Part shown: piece after piece, positions 1-9,290 of the stretch
Numbering within the stretch: position 1 is the stretch's first letter
How the letters are laid out: every line of letters starts with the position of its first letter
Assembly: GCF_013114625.1 (NCBI RefSeq)
Contig: NZ_VTXD01000009.1
Location: 1 to 64,000 of the forward strand
DNA: 64,000 nucleotides
Reading direction: 5' to 3'
Source of the DNA: Vibrio sp. 99-70-13A1
GTDB lineage: Bacteria; Pseudomonadota; Gammaproteobacteria; Enterobacterales; Vibrionaceae
Position numbers and translations under genes: made by a program
Notes under the pieces: generated by a model
What the model was told of the DNA's origin: nothing
Database searches by the model: none
Seen by the model: the letters and a program-made list of their open reading frames with translations, nothing else

Positions 1-272
1 CTATTTTCACATTGTCATATTTAAAATAAAAATCGAAAAAAAATTCAAATAATCGAGCTAGATCCCACCGAATAAAAATCAAAATAAAACCTTTAAAAAC
101 ATATAGATATTAACGTGTCATTTTATATTTACATATTTCACAGTTAAAACATCACGAAAAAAAAGAGACCTCATAAAAATGTAATATTACTGAAATATTT
201 CCCCTCTAACATCACGCTCAGATTAACTCATAGACTAAACACAGACTCTTACAGTCAAATGGAGAATACATT

Positions 273-1418
273 ATGAACCAAGCTACTACTGCAGCAGCGC
301 CAATGACGAGCACTACTCGCTGGCTACGCTGGGCTAACTTGGCATTCATGCTTTACCTACTATTACTTTCAGTTTCAATGGTAGGTACAGGCTTTAAATG
401 GGCAACGGGCGAACAAGCAAAAGTTTTATTTGAATTTGCATCTCACCCAGTTGCAGGCTTAATGATTGGTTTAACAGCAACAGCGCTTATTCAATCATCA
501 AGTACTGTTACTTCAATTATTGTTGGCTTAGTTGCTGGTGGTTTACCAGTTGAAGTCGCTATCCCTATGATTATGGGTGCTAACATTGGTACAACAGTAA
601 CTAATACGCTAGTTAGCCTTGGTCATGTACGTTGTAAGGATGAGTTTAAGCGTGCTTTTGCAAGTGCGACTATTCACGATTTCTTTAATCTCCTTGCCGT
701 TGCCATCTTCTTACCAATAGAAATGATGTTTGGTATGTTAGAAAAGATTTCTCATTGGTTGGTTTCTCCAATGCTAGCAACCGGTGACATGAGCATTAAA
801 GGCTTTAACTTCATCAAGCCTATTACTAAGCCCGTTGTGAGCGCGATTCAAGAGCCTCTATCAACATTTGGTGATACTGTTGGCGGCGTTATGCTTATTG
901 TATTAGGTATCGCAACTATCTTCATCGCAATCACAGTGATGGGTAAGCTGATGAAGAGCTTGATGGTTGGTCGTGCTCGTGAAATTCTAAAGAATGCAAT
1001 TGGTCGTGGTCCACTTCACGGTATCGCTTCAGGTTCAATCGTAACGATTCTAGTGCAATCATCTTCTACAACGACAAGCTTAATGGTTCCACTTGTGGGT
1101 ACTGGTGTTCTTAAGGTTCGTGATGTTTACCCATTCACTCTTGGTGCTAACATCGGTACATGTATTACCGCTTTACTTGCAGCGACAGCCGTTTCTGGTG
1201 AGTTCGCAGTATTTGCACTACAGATTGCCCTTGTTCACTTAGTGTTTAACTTGATGGCAACAGTATTCATCTATGGTATTCCGTTCCTACGTGAACTGCC
1301 GGTTAAGGGCGCAGATTTCATCTCAGACATGGCAGTAAAAAACAAAGCTGTTGTTGCTGGTTACTTAGCTGCAGTATTTATCGTAATGCCAGGTACTATT
1401 CTTGCTCTAACAGCATAG
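273..1418 (+). CDS. nptA: Na+/phosphate cotransporter (NptA/PNaS family)
   Basis: Inner-membrane sodium-dependent phosphate symporter of 381 aa. It has the internal inverted duplication typical of the Na/Pi cotransporter family: QSSSTVTS at residues 74-81 is repeated as QSSSTTTS at 262-269, and GANIGTT (102-108) as GANIGTC (291-297). Several hydrophobic segments flank each half. The ATG follows a usable GGAG (TGGAGAATACATT). The gene is monocistronic: a strong hairpin terminator follows at about 1453, and the upstream 272 bp is AT-rich with no other gene. The similarity to Vibrio NptA is recalled from the family, not searched. Confidence 0.93.
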   Translation: MNQATTAAAPMTSTTRWLRWANLAFMLYLLLLSVSMVGTGFKWATGEQAKVLFEFASHPVAGLMIGLTATALIQSSSTVTSIIVGLVAGGLPVEVAIPMIMGANIGTTVTNTLVSLGHVRCKDEFKRAFASATIHDFFNLLAVAIFLPIEMMFGMLEKISHWLVSPMLATGDMSIKGFNFIKPITKPVVSAIQEPLSTFGDTVGGVMLIVLGIATIFIAITVMGKLMKSLMVGRAREILKNAIGRGPLHGIASGSIVTILVQSSSTTTSLMVPLVGTGVLKVRDVYPFTLGANIGTCITALLAATAVSGEFAVFALQIALVHLVFNLMATVFIYGIPFLRELPVKGADFISDMAVKNKAVVAGYLAAVFIVMPGTILALTA

Positions 1419-1452
1419 ACATTACCTTTATTAAGATACGCTTTTAAATAAA

Positions 1453-1486
1453 AATCCCCGCTCTCATTGAGGCGGGGATTTTTTAC
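1453..1486 (+). terminator. Rho-independent terminator of nptA
   Basis: GC-rich stem AATCCCCGC / GCGGGGATT (1453-1461 with 1472-1480), extended by CTC/GAG pairing, followed by a run of T. It lies 35 bp after the nptA stop. Confidence 0.9.
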
Positions 1487-1531
1487 ATCCAAAGATAACG
1501 TTATAGATACAAAAGAAAGGTATAGATACAA

Positions 1532-1561
1532 AAAAGGTTGGCTATTTCTAGCCAACCTTTT
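1532..1561 (-). terminator. Rho-independent terminator of the thyA operon
   Basis: Perfect 13-bp stem (1532-1544 with 1549-1561), loop of 4. Read on the minus strand it ends in a T run. It lies about 90 bp downstream of thyA. Confidence 0.88.
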
Positions 1562-1652
1562 AATCATTTATTTATCGATTTTTCTCTATCGACAATTACT
1601 TCTGTCACTTCCCATTCTTTGTCGCTTTAACAAAAGAACGTCATAGAAACGA

Positions 1653-2504
1653 TTAAACTGAAAATGGGTATTTAATTGCTTCATGGCATTCATAACCTTC
1701 AACCCAAAAATCATCTAATGTCACCCAAGTTTCTAAATCTTCAAGTGATTTAATTTCAGGGTTAATATGAAAAGTAGCAGCAGCCAGTGGTTCTCTTTTC
1801 AACTGAATATCTTTCATTGGCGCCAGTTGATCTTCATAAATATGAGCATTCACAATTTTATGATAAGCCACGCCAGGTTTCTTACCTGTAATTTGAGCGA
1901 TGATAGCCAAAAACACATAAACCTGAACCATATTGAAATTAAGCCCAAGCGGTACGTCACAAGAACGCTGAGTACTATTTAAATATAAAGTGTCACCCAG
2001 CAGGGAGAAGTGATGGCTATACATACACGGTCTTAAACAGCCCATGTGGAACTCACCAGGGTTATAGAAATTCAGGATTTCACCACGGTCGTCTACACCA
2101 CGAGTTAAGTCATCTACAATCTTCTTCAATTGATCGATATGACCGCCATCAGGCTTAGCCCATGCTCGACCTTGAACACCGTAAACTCGCCCCATGTCAT
2201 CTTCACCTTTACGGTAAGGATTGTTTAGCCAAACGTCGTTTAAGTTTGAATTAGCATCCCAAGTCTTAGTGCCAAGCTTTCTGAAATCTTCTGCATTATC
2301 GTAACCTCGAATGTAGCCAAGAAGCTCTGCGACAGCCGCTTTCCAAAAACTTTTACGGGTTGTCACTAGCGGGAATTGATTCTGACCAACATTGTAGGTT
2401 AGATCAGCATTAACCACGGTAAGACAGCGTTTACCTGTCCGTTCATTTTCAATCCATACACCATCATCGACGATACGCTGACAAAGATCTAAATACTGCT
2501 TCAC
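1653..2504 (-). CDS. thyA: Thymidylate synthase ThyA
   Basis: Converts dUMP to dTMP using methylenetetrahydrofolate. It has 283 aa, longer than the 264 aa of E. coli ThyA and typical of the Vibrio/Haemophilus form. The catalytic cysteine is C160 in the context RPCMYSHHF, and the substrate-binding block [13 protein letters not shown] is at 179-191. In the E. coli type the catalytic Cys is followed by His (PCH...QF); here it is PCM...HF, a subtype difference outside the core nucleophile. It is the last gene of a minus-strand run; the upstream lgt stop is 27 bp away, as in E. coli where lgt and thyA are also paired. Confidence 0.97.
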   Translation of the reverse strand: MKQYLDLCQRIVDDGVWIENERTGKRCLTVVNADLTYNVGQNQFPLVTTRKSFWKAAVAELLGYIRGYDNAEDFRKLGTKTWDANSNLNDVWLNNPYRKGEDDMGRVYGVQGRAWAKPDGGHIDQLKKIVDDLTRGVDDRGEILNFYNPGEFHMGCLRPCMYSHHFSLLGDTLYLNSTQRSCDVPLGLNFNMVQVYVFLAIIAQITGKKPGVAYHKIVNAHIYEDQLAPMKDIQLKREPLAAATFHINPEIKSLEDLETWVTLDDFWVEGYECHEAIKYPFSV

Positions 2505-2531
2505 GATAACTTTCCTAACAAAAAATGAATT

Positions 2532-3335
2532 CTACTGAACAACTTTACGGTTTGATTTGTATGCCCACGCTACCATCAAAGCACCTAAAATCACCATTGG
2601 TAGCGATAATATTTGCCCCATAGAGATGAAGTCACCAAACAAACCAAGATGAGCATCCGGTTCACGTACATATTCAACAAGGAAGCGGAAAGAGCCGTAC
2701 CCCATTAAGAACAGACCAGAAACAGAACCTAACGGACGAGGTTTACGAATAAACCAATTGAGGATGAAGAATAGAACAATGCCTTCTAGTGCCATTTCAT
2801 ACAGTTGAGATGGATGACGAGGCAATGGTCCACCATTAGGGAAAACAATACCCCATGGCACATCAGTTACGCGTCCCCATAATTCACTGTTCATGAAGTT
2901 ACCTAGGCGCCCCATCCCTAAACCAAATGGTACTAAAGGCGCAATAAAATCAGCTACACCGAAGAATGGTCGACCATTCTTACGTGCATACCAGAACATT
3001 GCGCTAATCACACCCAGCAAGCCACCATGGAAAGACATGCCACCGGTCCATACTTTGAACAGATATAGCGGGTCTTGTAAAAACAAATCAAAGTTGTAAA
3101 AAAGAACGTAACCAACACGCCCACCAATCACAACCCCAAGAAAGCCTGCGAACAATAAGTCAGACACTTGCTCTCTCGTCCATCCACTATTCGGCTTATC
3201 TGCTCGGCGGTTTGCTAACCACAAAGCAAACATAAAACCAACAAGGTACATCAACCCGTACCAACGAACAGCAATAGGACCTAGTTCGATAAGAACAGGA
3301 TCAATATTTGGGAATTCAATAAACCCCTGAGACAT
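2532..3335 (-). CDS. lgt: Prolipoprotein diacylglyceryl transferase
   Basis: Inner-membrane enzyme that transfers diacylglyceryl from phosphatidylglycerol to the lipobox cysteine of prolipoproteins. It has 267 aa and about seven hydrophobic segments. The Lgt signature GRLGNFMN at 142-149 with E151, the conserved SFHGGLLG (101-108, H103) and HPSQLYE (174-180) are all present. It precedes thyA by 27 bp and follows a TauE-type gene by 71 bp. Its substrates in this window include the lipoproteins at 15963 (DsbC), 37147 and 55905. Confidence 0.97.
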   Translation of the reverse strand: MSQGFIEFPNIDPVLIELGPIAVRWYGLMYLVGFMFALWLANRRADKPNSGWTREQVSDLLFAGFLGVVIGGRVGYVLFYNFDLFLQDPLYLFKVWTGGMSFHGGLLGVISAMFWYARKNGRPFFGVADFIAPLVPFGLGMGRLGNFMNSELWGRVTDVPWGIVFPNGGPLPRHPSQLYEMALEGIVLFFILNWFIRKPRPLGSVSGLFLMGYGSFRFLVEYVREPDAHLGLFGDFISMGQILSLPMVILGALMVAWAYKSNRKVVQ

Positions 3336-3406
3336 ACTCGGCTCTCTATAACAATAAAATAAATAACAATGAATGGAACGCGCAGGCTAAGAAGACTGAA
3401 ATTGAA

Positions 3407-4198
3407 CTACAGCAACATAGCGCCAGCAATGAACATTAAAAATACGGCAAAGAATTTTTTTAAAACCGATGTCGGCAATTGTGTCGCAAGCTTTGCGCCT
3501 ATGCGAGTTGTCAGTACAGAGGCACTCGCAACGGCAACTAAAGCTGGTAAGTAAACATAGCCGACACTGTATTCAGGCAAATTACCTACAGATGAGCCAT
3601 GCCAAACAAACCCAAGCATGCCCGATAAAGCTATCACACAACCACACACTGAGGATGAACCCACCGCTTTACGCATCTCTATGCCATGGTGGTTCAAAAA
3701 AGGCACAGACAATGAACCGCCACCGATTCCAGCTAGGCTTGAAATAACGCCTATCCCACCACCATACATGATGGTTTTAGCAGAACTCGGCATAGATTTT
3801 TGACTAGTTGAACGAATCGATAACAGCATTTGCATTGCAAGTAACAGTACAATGACACCAAAAACTTTAGGAAGGTATTCTGTTGGGATGACATCAGCAA
3901 TAAAAGACCCCATGAAGCCGCCAATCACGACTCCTGGCATCAACCACTTAATAACGAATACATCAACATTACCCAACTTTAGATGATTTAAAGCGGATGA
4001 ACCTGAAGTCACTATGATTGTGGCTAAAGACGTTGCTAATGCCATTTGCATGGCAATATCCGGAGATATTCCAGATTTCGGAAGGAGGAAAAGTAGAGCA
4101 GGAACAACAAGTAACCCGCCACCAATACCCAGTAAACCTGCTAATACGCCAACTACCGCACCCAATACCACCAGCAAGCCTATTAGTTCATATGTCAC
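3407..4198 (-). CDS. TauE/SafE family sulfite exporter-like permease
   Basis: Integral membrane protein of 263 aa with about eight hydrophobic segments and the two glycine-rich repeats of the TauE/SafE (DUF81) family: GLLGIGGGLLVVPALLFLL near residue 22 and SSLAGIGGGSLSVPFL near 153. The family exports sulfite, sulfoacetate or related anions; the substrate here cannot be read from sequence. The start lies 8 bp after the ptsP stop, so it is probably co-transcribed with ptsP. I assign no gene symbol. Confidence 0.85.
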   Translation of the reverse strand: MTYELIGLLVVLGAVVGVLAGLLGIGGGLLVVPALLFLLPKSGISPDIAMQMALATSLATIIVTSGSSALNHLKLGNVDVFVIKWLMPGVVIGGFMGSFIADVIPTEYLPKVFGVIVLLLAMQMLLSIRSTSQKSMPSSAKTIMYGGGIGVISSLAGIGGGSLSVPFLNHHGIEMRKAVGSSSVCGCVIALSGMLGFVWHGSSVGNLPEYSVGYVYLPALVAVASASVLTTRIGAKLATQLPTSVLKKFFAVFLMFIAGAMLL

Positions 4199-4206
4199 GC
4201 TATATC

Positions 4207-6456
4207 CTATTTCTTACCCGCTCGAATAAAGCCAGTAAACTCTCGTTCTTCAAAATAACTTAGCATCATACTATAGATGCTACTTCCGTAGGGTTGTGAT
4301 AATGCTTTATTCGCCAAATCTTGCAGTTCTTGATGCGTAGACTGGCGAATCAAATACTTGGTTCTTGCAACGTTGGAGGTATTCATACTTAGAGTGTCGT
4401 ACCCTAATCCAACTAATAACAATGCACCCATCGGGTCACCTGCAAGCTCACCACATATACAAACAGGTAATGAATGTTGCTTACACGTATCATGTATTTG
4501 TTTCAAAGCCATAATAACCGCGGGATGCATAGACTCATAGACACTCGCAACACGTGAATTGTTCCGATCTACCGCTAATAAATATTGAGTTAAATCGTTG
4601 GTTCCAACCGATACAAAGTCCACTTTATTTGCAATAAGGGGCAGTAGATACAAAATTGAAGGCACTTCCAGCATAATACCAATACGTGGCATTCTAACTC
4701 GGCTATCTAACAAACTCACTTCATCGTAGGCTTGTTCAATAAGTTTAATGGCATCATCAAGTTCCTGCGCACCAGAGATCATCGGAAGTAAAATACTTAA
4801 GTTCTGGCTGTCACAGCTTGCTCTAAGCATTGCACGTAATTGAATGATAAATATATCGGGATGATCAAGCGTAAAACGAATCCCGCGCCAACCTAAGAAC
4901 GGGTTATCTTCCTCAATAGGAAAGTAAGGCAAGGCTTTATCACCACCAATATCAAGTGTTCTCATAACCACTTGTTTATTCGGATAACTGTCCAAGACTG
5001 AACGATACTGCTTCACTTGTTCATCTTCAGAAGGGAAACGCTGTTGTAGAAGAAACGAAATTTCAGTTCGATACAAACCAACACCATCAACCCCTTGGTT
5101 TAGGGCAATGTTAGTATCAGCACTCAAGCCTGCATTTAATAAAATATCAACATGCCTGCCGTCTTGTGTCAGTGCCGGCTTAAACAGCTCTTTATTGACC
5201 ATTGAAGAGAGCTCACTCTCCTCTAACACTAACTCACCATATTCACTCAGTAAGTTACCATCAGGTTCAATAAACACGTCGCCACTGTAACCATCAACAA
5301 TGGCTTGCTTGCCATTTATTTGTTCAAGGTTCAGGCTAAGCCCCATAACAGCAGGTACGCCTAAAGCGCGAGACAAAATAGCAGCATGAGAGTTCGCAGC
5401 GCCTTCAAGAGACACCACAGCCAATAACTTCTCTTTAGGGATAGAAGCTAAAACAGAAGCCGTTAACTCACGGACAACTAATATTATTGGCTTTTCTAAC
5501 GAGCGCTGTTCATATTCAGTATTATGAAGAAAGTAGAGCAACCTCTGACCTAATTCGCGAATATCTTGGGCTCGCTCCCTTAAGTAAACATCCGACATTC
5601 TAGCAAAGCGGTTTGAATAACTTTCAACGACCTGTCTTAATGCCCAGTCCGCCCTATCGCCTTTTTGAATCTGAGCTTTTAGATCTTTTCGCAGCATCGG
5701 ATCGTTCAGAAGGTGAGTAAATAAATCAAAGATAGCTAAAGCATCTTTATTAATATCACTGTCCAAACGCTTTCTCATGCGCCTGAAATCATTCAGCGCA
5801 TTTTCAATAGCCACCACCAGCTGCTCATGTTCTCTTTCAATATTTAGCGTAGAAGCCGGATATACATCAGTTAATTCAGGTTGTGTGTTGTCCCACCAAA
5901 GCTCGCCTATCGCCACACCTGAAGAAGCAGCAATACCTTTGCTTGATAAGCGTTTTTGTTGCTCTAAACGCCATAAACCTTGTGTTTGAGCATGCGCGAC
6001 AATTACAGCTAGCTGGGCAGAAAGAGTGACAAGGAAAGATTCTTCCATCTCACTGAATAAGCGAGGTGACTTTTGTTGAATAACCAGTACGCCAAGCACT
6101 TGCTTGCGATGGATAATTGGGGTGCCTAAAAAAGAGTGATAAACATCTTCACCTAGTTCAGGAAAAAATTTATAGGCAGGGTGATTCGAGACTTCTGCAA
6201 GGTTAATCGGTTCGGCACTGCGTTTAACAAGACCAACTAAACCTTCCGAAAAATTAATATGAATGCTGTCAGTTTTAAAATTCAGACCTTGAGTTGCCAT
6301 CAACTCAAGGCGCTGCATTTCATCATTAGCAAGGTACACGGTGCAGCATTCAGTCTGCATCGCGCTGCATGTCTCTTTAACTAAAATATCAAGGGCAGTA
6401 TAGACATCTTCAACCCTTGAAACTTGTTCAACTATGTCCCTTAGTTGACTGAGCAT
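4207..6456 (-). CDS. ptsP: Phosphoenolpyruvate-protein phosphotransferase PtsP (nitrogen PTS EI)
   Basis: Enzyme I of the nitrogen-related PTS; passes phosphate from PEP to NPr and then EIIA-Ntr. Its 749 aa match the usual 748. An N-terminal GAF domain (about 1-160) precedes the EI N-domain, the swivelling His domain (active-site H357 in GAANSHAAILSRALG) and a C-terminal PEP-binding TIM barrel (for example GVGLYRTEISFL and a C-terminal CGELAGDP block). The start is 2 bp from the rppH stop, so the two are translationally close; rppH-ptsP linkage is conserved in E. coli. Confidence 0.97.
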   Translation of the reverse strand: MLSQLRDIVEQVSRVEDVYTALDILVKETCSAMQTECCTVYLANDEMQRLELMATQGLNFKTDSIHINFSEGLVGLVKRSAEPINLAEVSNHPAYKFFPELGEDVYHSFLGTPIIHRKQVLGVLVIQQKSPRLFSEMEESFLVTLSAQLAVIVAHAQTQGLWRLEQQKRLSSKGIAASSGVAIGELWWDNTQPELTDVYPASTLNIEREHEQLVVAIENALNDFRRMRKRLDSDINKDALAIFDLFTHLLNDPMLRKDLKAQIQKGDRADWALRQVVESYSNRFARMSDVYLRERAQDIRELGQRLLYFLHNTEYEQRSLEKPIILVVRELTASVLASIPKEKLLAVVSLEGAANSHAAILSRALGVPAVMGLSLNLEQINGKQAIVDGYSGDVFIEPDGNLLSEYGELVLEESELSSMVNKELFKPALTQDGRHVDILLNAGLSADTNIALNQGVDGVGLYRTEISFLLQQRFPSEDEQVKQYRSVLDSYPNKQVVMRTLDIGGDKALPYFPIEEDNPFLGWRGIRFTLDHPDIFIIQLRAMLRASCDSQNLSILLPMISGAQELDDAIKLIEQAYDEVSLLDSRVRMPRIGIMLEVPSILYLLPLIANKVDFVSVGTNDLTQYLLAVDRNNSRVASVYESMHPAVIMALKQIHDTCKQHSLPVCICGELAGDPMGALLLVGLGYDTLSMNTSNVARTKYLIRQSTHQELQDLANKALSQPYGSSIYSMMLSYFEEREFTGFIRAGKK

Positions 6457-6458
6457 GC

Positions 6459-6977
6459 TTACCCTCTACGTTGTTTACGTTTTCCTTTTGTCTTTCGCTC
6501 TTTAAACGGCATTGCTAAAGATGCGAATTCTTTCATTGCTCGACGATATACATCTCGCTTAAAAGAAACGACTTGTCTTACTGGATACCAATAGCTTACC
6601 CAGCGCCAACCATCAAATTCAGGTGTACTTCCACGCTGCATATTAATACGAGATTCATCGCAATCTAGCCGTAGAAGAAACCACTTCTGTTTTTGTCCAA
6701 TACAGACAGGTTTTGAATCCCATCGAACCAAGCGTTTGGGTAGCTTATAGCGTAACCAATGACGACTAGTTGCAACGACCTTCACATCCTTTTTTGTTAG
6801 ACCAACCTCTTCATATAACTCTCGGAACATTGCCTGCTCTGGAGTTTCACCTTCATCAATTCCCCCTTGAGGAAACTGCCAAGAATGTTGCCCGTATCGT
6901 TTAGCCCAGAAGACCTGACCATGGTTGTTACAGATTACAATACCAACGTTTAATCGGTAACCATCGCCATCTATCAC
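6459..6977 (-). CDS. rppH: RNA pyrophosphohydrolase RppH (NudH)
   Basis: Nudix hydrolase that removes pyrophosphate from the 5' end of triphosphorylated RNAs, starting RNase E-dependent decay. The Nudix box ([22 protein letters not shown]) is intact. The open frame extends 21 codons further upstream to an ATG at 7040, but the E. coli protein begins MIDDDGYRPNVG, and here a GTG at 6977 begins the matching [12 protein letters not shown] with AGAGG about 8 nt upstream. I therefore choose the GTG start, giving 172 aa. The C-terminus is lysine/arginine-rich. It diverges from mutH across a DnaA-box-rich gap. Confidence 0.93.
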   Translation of the reverse strand: MIDGDGYRLNVGIVICNNHGQVFWAKRYGQHSWQFPQGGIDEGETPEQAMFRELYEEVGLTKKDVKVVATSRHWLRYKLPKRLVRWDSKPVCIGQKQKWFLLRLDCDESRINMQRGSTPEFDGWRWVSYWYPVRQVVSFKRDVYRRAMKEFASLAMPFKERKTKGKRKQRRG

Positions 6978-7085
6978 TGGCCAACCTCTATCTAAATTTT
7001 TAATTGCATTGATTTTTCCACATATCCCCAAGCGGAGCAAACTTAGTGATGTGATTAAACCGATATTTATGATTTTAATCTTAAT

Positions 7086-7488
7086 TCTGGATAACTTTTG
7101 TTCAAATTTAAGTTACCCACACAAGAGTGAGACATAGACCACATTTATTCACCTTTTCTGTGAATAACTATGTGAAGAATTAACAGTAATCAGTTATCAG
7201 CAGTCTTCATATAGATAATAAATTTATTAATAATTTCAAGAAAAAAAATATAACAATTAAAAATCAAATAGTTAAACAAAAAACAAAAAACAAAAATAAA
7301 AATAAAACCGTAAAGATCTTTACGAAAAAACAATCGGTCAAAGATCAACCAATGTGACCTTTATCCACACAGCGCACTAAAAGCTTCATTTTACGCCTGA
7401 TATAGCAAGTGTTTATTCACCCTTAAACCCCTGTTTATTTATACAGAATACAATTATTTTTATTTTTACGTAACTAATCTGTGGATAA
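7086..7488. promoter_or_regulatory. DARS2-like cluster of DnaA boxes between rppH and mutH
   Basis: The 612-bp gap between rppH and mutH holds three perfect TTATNCACA boxes: 7159-7167 (minus), 7361-7369 (plus) and 7480-7488 (minus). Four one-mismatch boxes lie at 7086-7094 (minus), 7113-7121 (plus), 7145-7153 (plus) and 7413-7421 (plus). A very AT-rich stretch (about 7205-7310), a perfect IHF consensus (7262-7274) and four GATC sites (7315, 7343, 7499, 7519) lie in or just outside it. In E. coli the mutH-ygdP(rppH) gap is DARS2, where DnaA-ADP is recharged to DnaA-ATP with IHF and Fis. Position plus content argue for a functional counterpart; activity is inferred. Confidence 0.75.
7262..7274 (+). 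promoter_or_regulatory. Putative IHF binding site
   Basis: Matches the IHF consensus WATCAANNNNTTR at every defined position (AATCAAATAGTTA), inside an A-rich tract between DnaA boxes. Confidence 0.55.
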
Positions 7489-7589
7489 CCTTAAGTTTGA
7501 TCAAAGGATGCACAGCAAGATCGTTTATTAACCGGTAATCATTTCCAATAACTTCTGATAAAATTCATTTTTTATATTGCCTCTTTATT

Positions 7590-8255
7590 ATGAAACCAGA
7601 ACCTAAAACCCAAGAAGAATTACTAGAAAGAGCCAATGCTATTGCTGGATTGTCATTTCAAGAGTTAGCCAACGAAGCCAAAATGGATGTACCACCAGAT
7701 CTTAAGCGAGATAAAGGTTGGGTCGGGCAGCTACTTGAATGGCATTTAGGGGCTCTCGCTGGCAGTAAACCTCAACAAGATTTTGTTAACTTAGGGATCG
7801 AATTAAAAAGCATCCCTATCAGTTATAGCGGAAAGCCACTAGAGACAACTTTTGTCTGTGTTGCTCCACTGATCGGTGTTCAAGGTTTAACTTGGGAAAC
7901 CAGTCATGTGCGAAATAAGTTATCTAAAGTGCTGTGGATCCCCGTTGAAGGAGAAAGAGAAATTCCTTTGGCGGATAGAAGAGTTGGATCGCCTTTGCTT
8001 TGGACACCAAGCTCTGATGAAGAGGACGTGTTAAGAAGAGACTGGGAAGAGCTCATGGAAATTATCGTGCTCGGTAACATAGAGCAAATCACCGCCCGAT
8101 ACGGAGAAGCTCTGCACTTACGTCCAAAAGCAGCCAATAGCCGAGTTCTCACAGAAGCTTATGGCATAAATGGGAAACCAATAAAAACTAAGCCAAGAGG
8201 CTTCTATTTAAGAACGCAATTTACTCACCAAATTTTAACGGCGCATTACCTATAA
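7590..8255 (+). CDS. mutH: DNA mismatch repair endonuclease MutH
   Basis: Sequence-specific endonuclease that nicks the unmethylated strand at hemimethylated GATC during MutSL-directed repair. It has 221 aa, close to the E. coli 229. The catalytic triad D64, E71 and K73 (in [13 protein letters not shown]) keeps the exact spacing of E. coli D70/E77/K79. Presence of MutH implies Dam-directed repair in this organism. It diverges from rppH; no clear terminator follows. Confidence 0.96.
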   Translation: MKPEPKTQEELLERANAIAGLSFQELANEAKMDVPPDLKRDKGWVGQLLEWHLGALAGSKPQQDFVNLGIELKSIPISYSGKPLETTFVCVAPLIGVQGLTWETSHVRNKLSKVLWIPVEGEREIPLADRRVGSPLLWTPSSDEEDVLRRDWEELMEIIVLGNIEQITARYGEALHLRPKAANSRVLTEAYGINGKPIKTKPRGFYLRTQFTHQILTAHYL

Positions 8256-8293
8256 TACTTTAAAGAACCTTTAATTTAAGGTGCTGAAAGCTT

Positions 8294-8605
8294 TTAATGC
8301 GTCGTTAATGACAGCTCTATATCACAATAAGGTTGGGTTGGTGCAGAGCCAAATTCATCGTAGGCATTATGTAGTCGTAAATACGCTTTCTCTATACCTA
8401 GCCGCATCAACTCTTCTTTTACTTGATCCAAAGATCCGAAATGCAACGGCTCCCCGCCTTTTTTGACCGGTTCAAGTTTATGTTTGTATTCAACGGCCAA
8501 TAAGTATTCAGTCACATCTGAACACCCAATCACATACACTTTAGGTGGCTGATAAGACTCCTTATGATGTCCGTGTAACCACATGTCTAATTGATGTTTT
8601 TGCAT
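8294..8605 (-). CDS. DUF6482-like small protein of unknown function
   Basis: Predicted cytoplasmic protein of 103 aa with no signal peptide or membrane segment. Visible features are an N-terminal His-rich stretch (HGHHKES, residues 11-17) and a basic/acidic middle (EYKHKLEPVKKGGEPLHFGS). I believe it belongs to the Vibrio DUF6482 group, but this is recollection. SD-like GGAGG lies about 8 nt upstream of the ATG (GTGGAGGTGAATC). It sits convergent to mutH (stops 38 bp apart), with the terminator of the DUF1127 gene between it and that gene. Function unknown. Confidence 0.75.
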   Translation of the reverse strand: MQKHQLDMWLHGHHKESYQPPKVYVIGCSDVTEYLLAVEYKHKLEPVKKGGEPLHFGSLDQVKEELMRLGIEKAYLRLHNAYDEFGSAPTQPYCDIELSLTTH

Positions 8606-8677
8606 GATTCACCTCCACTGCTCTATTCAAGCTTAGTTGAAGTCATTTGCTTTGCTAAAAAAATACATTTGAAACGT

Positions 8678-8708
8678 AAAAAGAGAAGTGGGCAGCCACT
8701 TCTCTTTT
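8678..8708 (-). terminator. Rho-independent terminator after the DUF1127 gene
   Basis: 13-bp stem (AAAAGAGAAGTGG / CCACTTCTCTTTT) with a 4-nt loop; T-rich on both sides, so possibly bidirectional. Confidence 0.8.
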
Positions 8709-8806
8709 CAATTCGATATTTATTCAGGATAACTCTAATAATCCCGACACCATAATAAACATCTCGCAATACAATTTAGGGGCTGAAGGTATTTCAACCC
8801 CATATA

Positions 8807-9058
8807 TTACGTTGGTATTCGTGCACTTAAAACTCGACGTAGGTGACGGACTCGGCGCTCAATAGTTACAGCTTCAGGTTCAGAAAACGCAATAGGCCGA
8901 CCATCACTTTCCAAGCCAATATCTCTTAGTAAGTGTTTGTTTTCCCATGGCAAAGCAAATGAACTACGGCGAACTTTACGTTGCCATTCTCTTTCTTCAC
9001 GACGTAAATCAGCACGGACAAGAACGGTTGCAAGTTTTAAATAAATTGAGTGACGCAT
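8807..9058 (-). CDS. DUF1127 domain-containing small basic protein
   Basis: Arginine-rich protein of 83 aa with the DUF1127 (YjiS-like) core near residues 42-60: ENKHLLRDIGLESDGRPI. Family members are small basic proteins, some shown elsewhere to bind RNA or influence phosphate and stress physiology; the role here is not known. Clear SD (GGAG, 7 nt before ATG). It lies 109 bp downstream of a 40-codon small gene on the same strand (9168-9290) and may share its transcript. Confidence 0.85.
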   Translation of the reverse strand: MRHSIYLKLATVLVRADLRREEREWQRKVRRSSFALPWENKHLLRDIGLESDGRPIAFSEPEAVTIERRVRHLRRVLSARIPT

Positions 9059-9167
9059 AATAATTCTCCAGTAATAGGATTAACTGAGAAAATAGCGTTC
9101 TAGATGAGATAAAGGATAGGTTCCCATTTAGCTGCTATTTCCGCAGCCAAAGAAGGGTACGGATCTG

Positions 9168-9290
9168 TTAGTTAGATTTATCTTGGGTGGCTAGATCACT
9201 AGTCATAGATGTACCAGCCATGTAAGCAGGCATATCTTTACTACAATCCGACGACGCGTAAATGTGATGAATAAAATTAAAATGTTTCAT
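9168..9290 (-). CDS. Small protein, 40 aa, unknown function
   Basis: Open frame of 40 codons: starts MKHFNFIHHIYASSDCSKDM, then a middle PAYMAGTSMTSDLAT, ending QDKSN. The start is preceded by one of the best Shine-Dalgarno sequences in the window (TTGGAGG, 5 nt before ATG). It contains one cysteine, has no transmembrane segment and resembles no family I recognise. It lies between vpsR (after the vpsR terminator) and the DUF1127 gene on the same strand, which suggests a bicistronic unit. The evidence is the SD and the position; no homology search was possible. Confidence 0.6.
   Translation of the reverse strand: MKHFNFIHHIYASSDCSKDMPAYMAGTSMTSDLATQDKSN

Noticed and set aside
1..272. Pho box upstream of nptA
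   Set aside because: Some TGTCAT-like and TTACAG-like pieces exist, but I could not find two direct 7-mers with correct spacing. AT-rich promoter region only.
6978..7040. Longer RppH start at 7040
   Set aside because: The extra 21 residues lack family support, and the GTG at 6977 has a good SD and matches the E. coli N-terminus.
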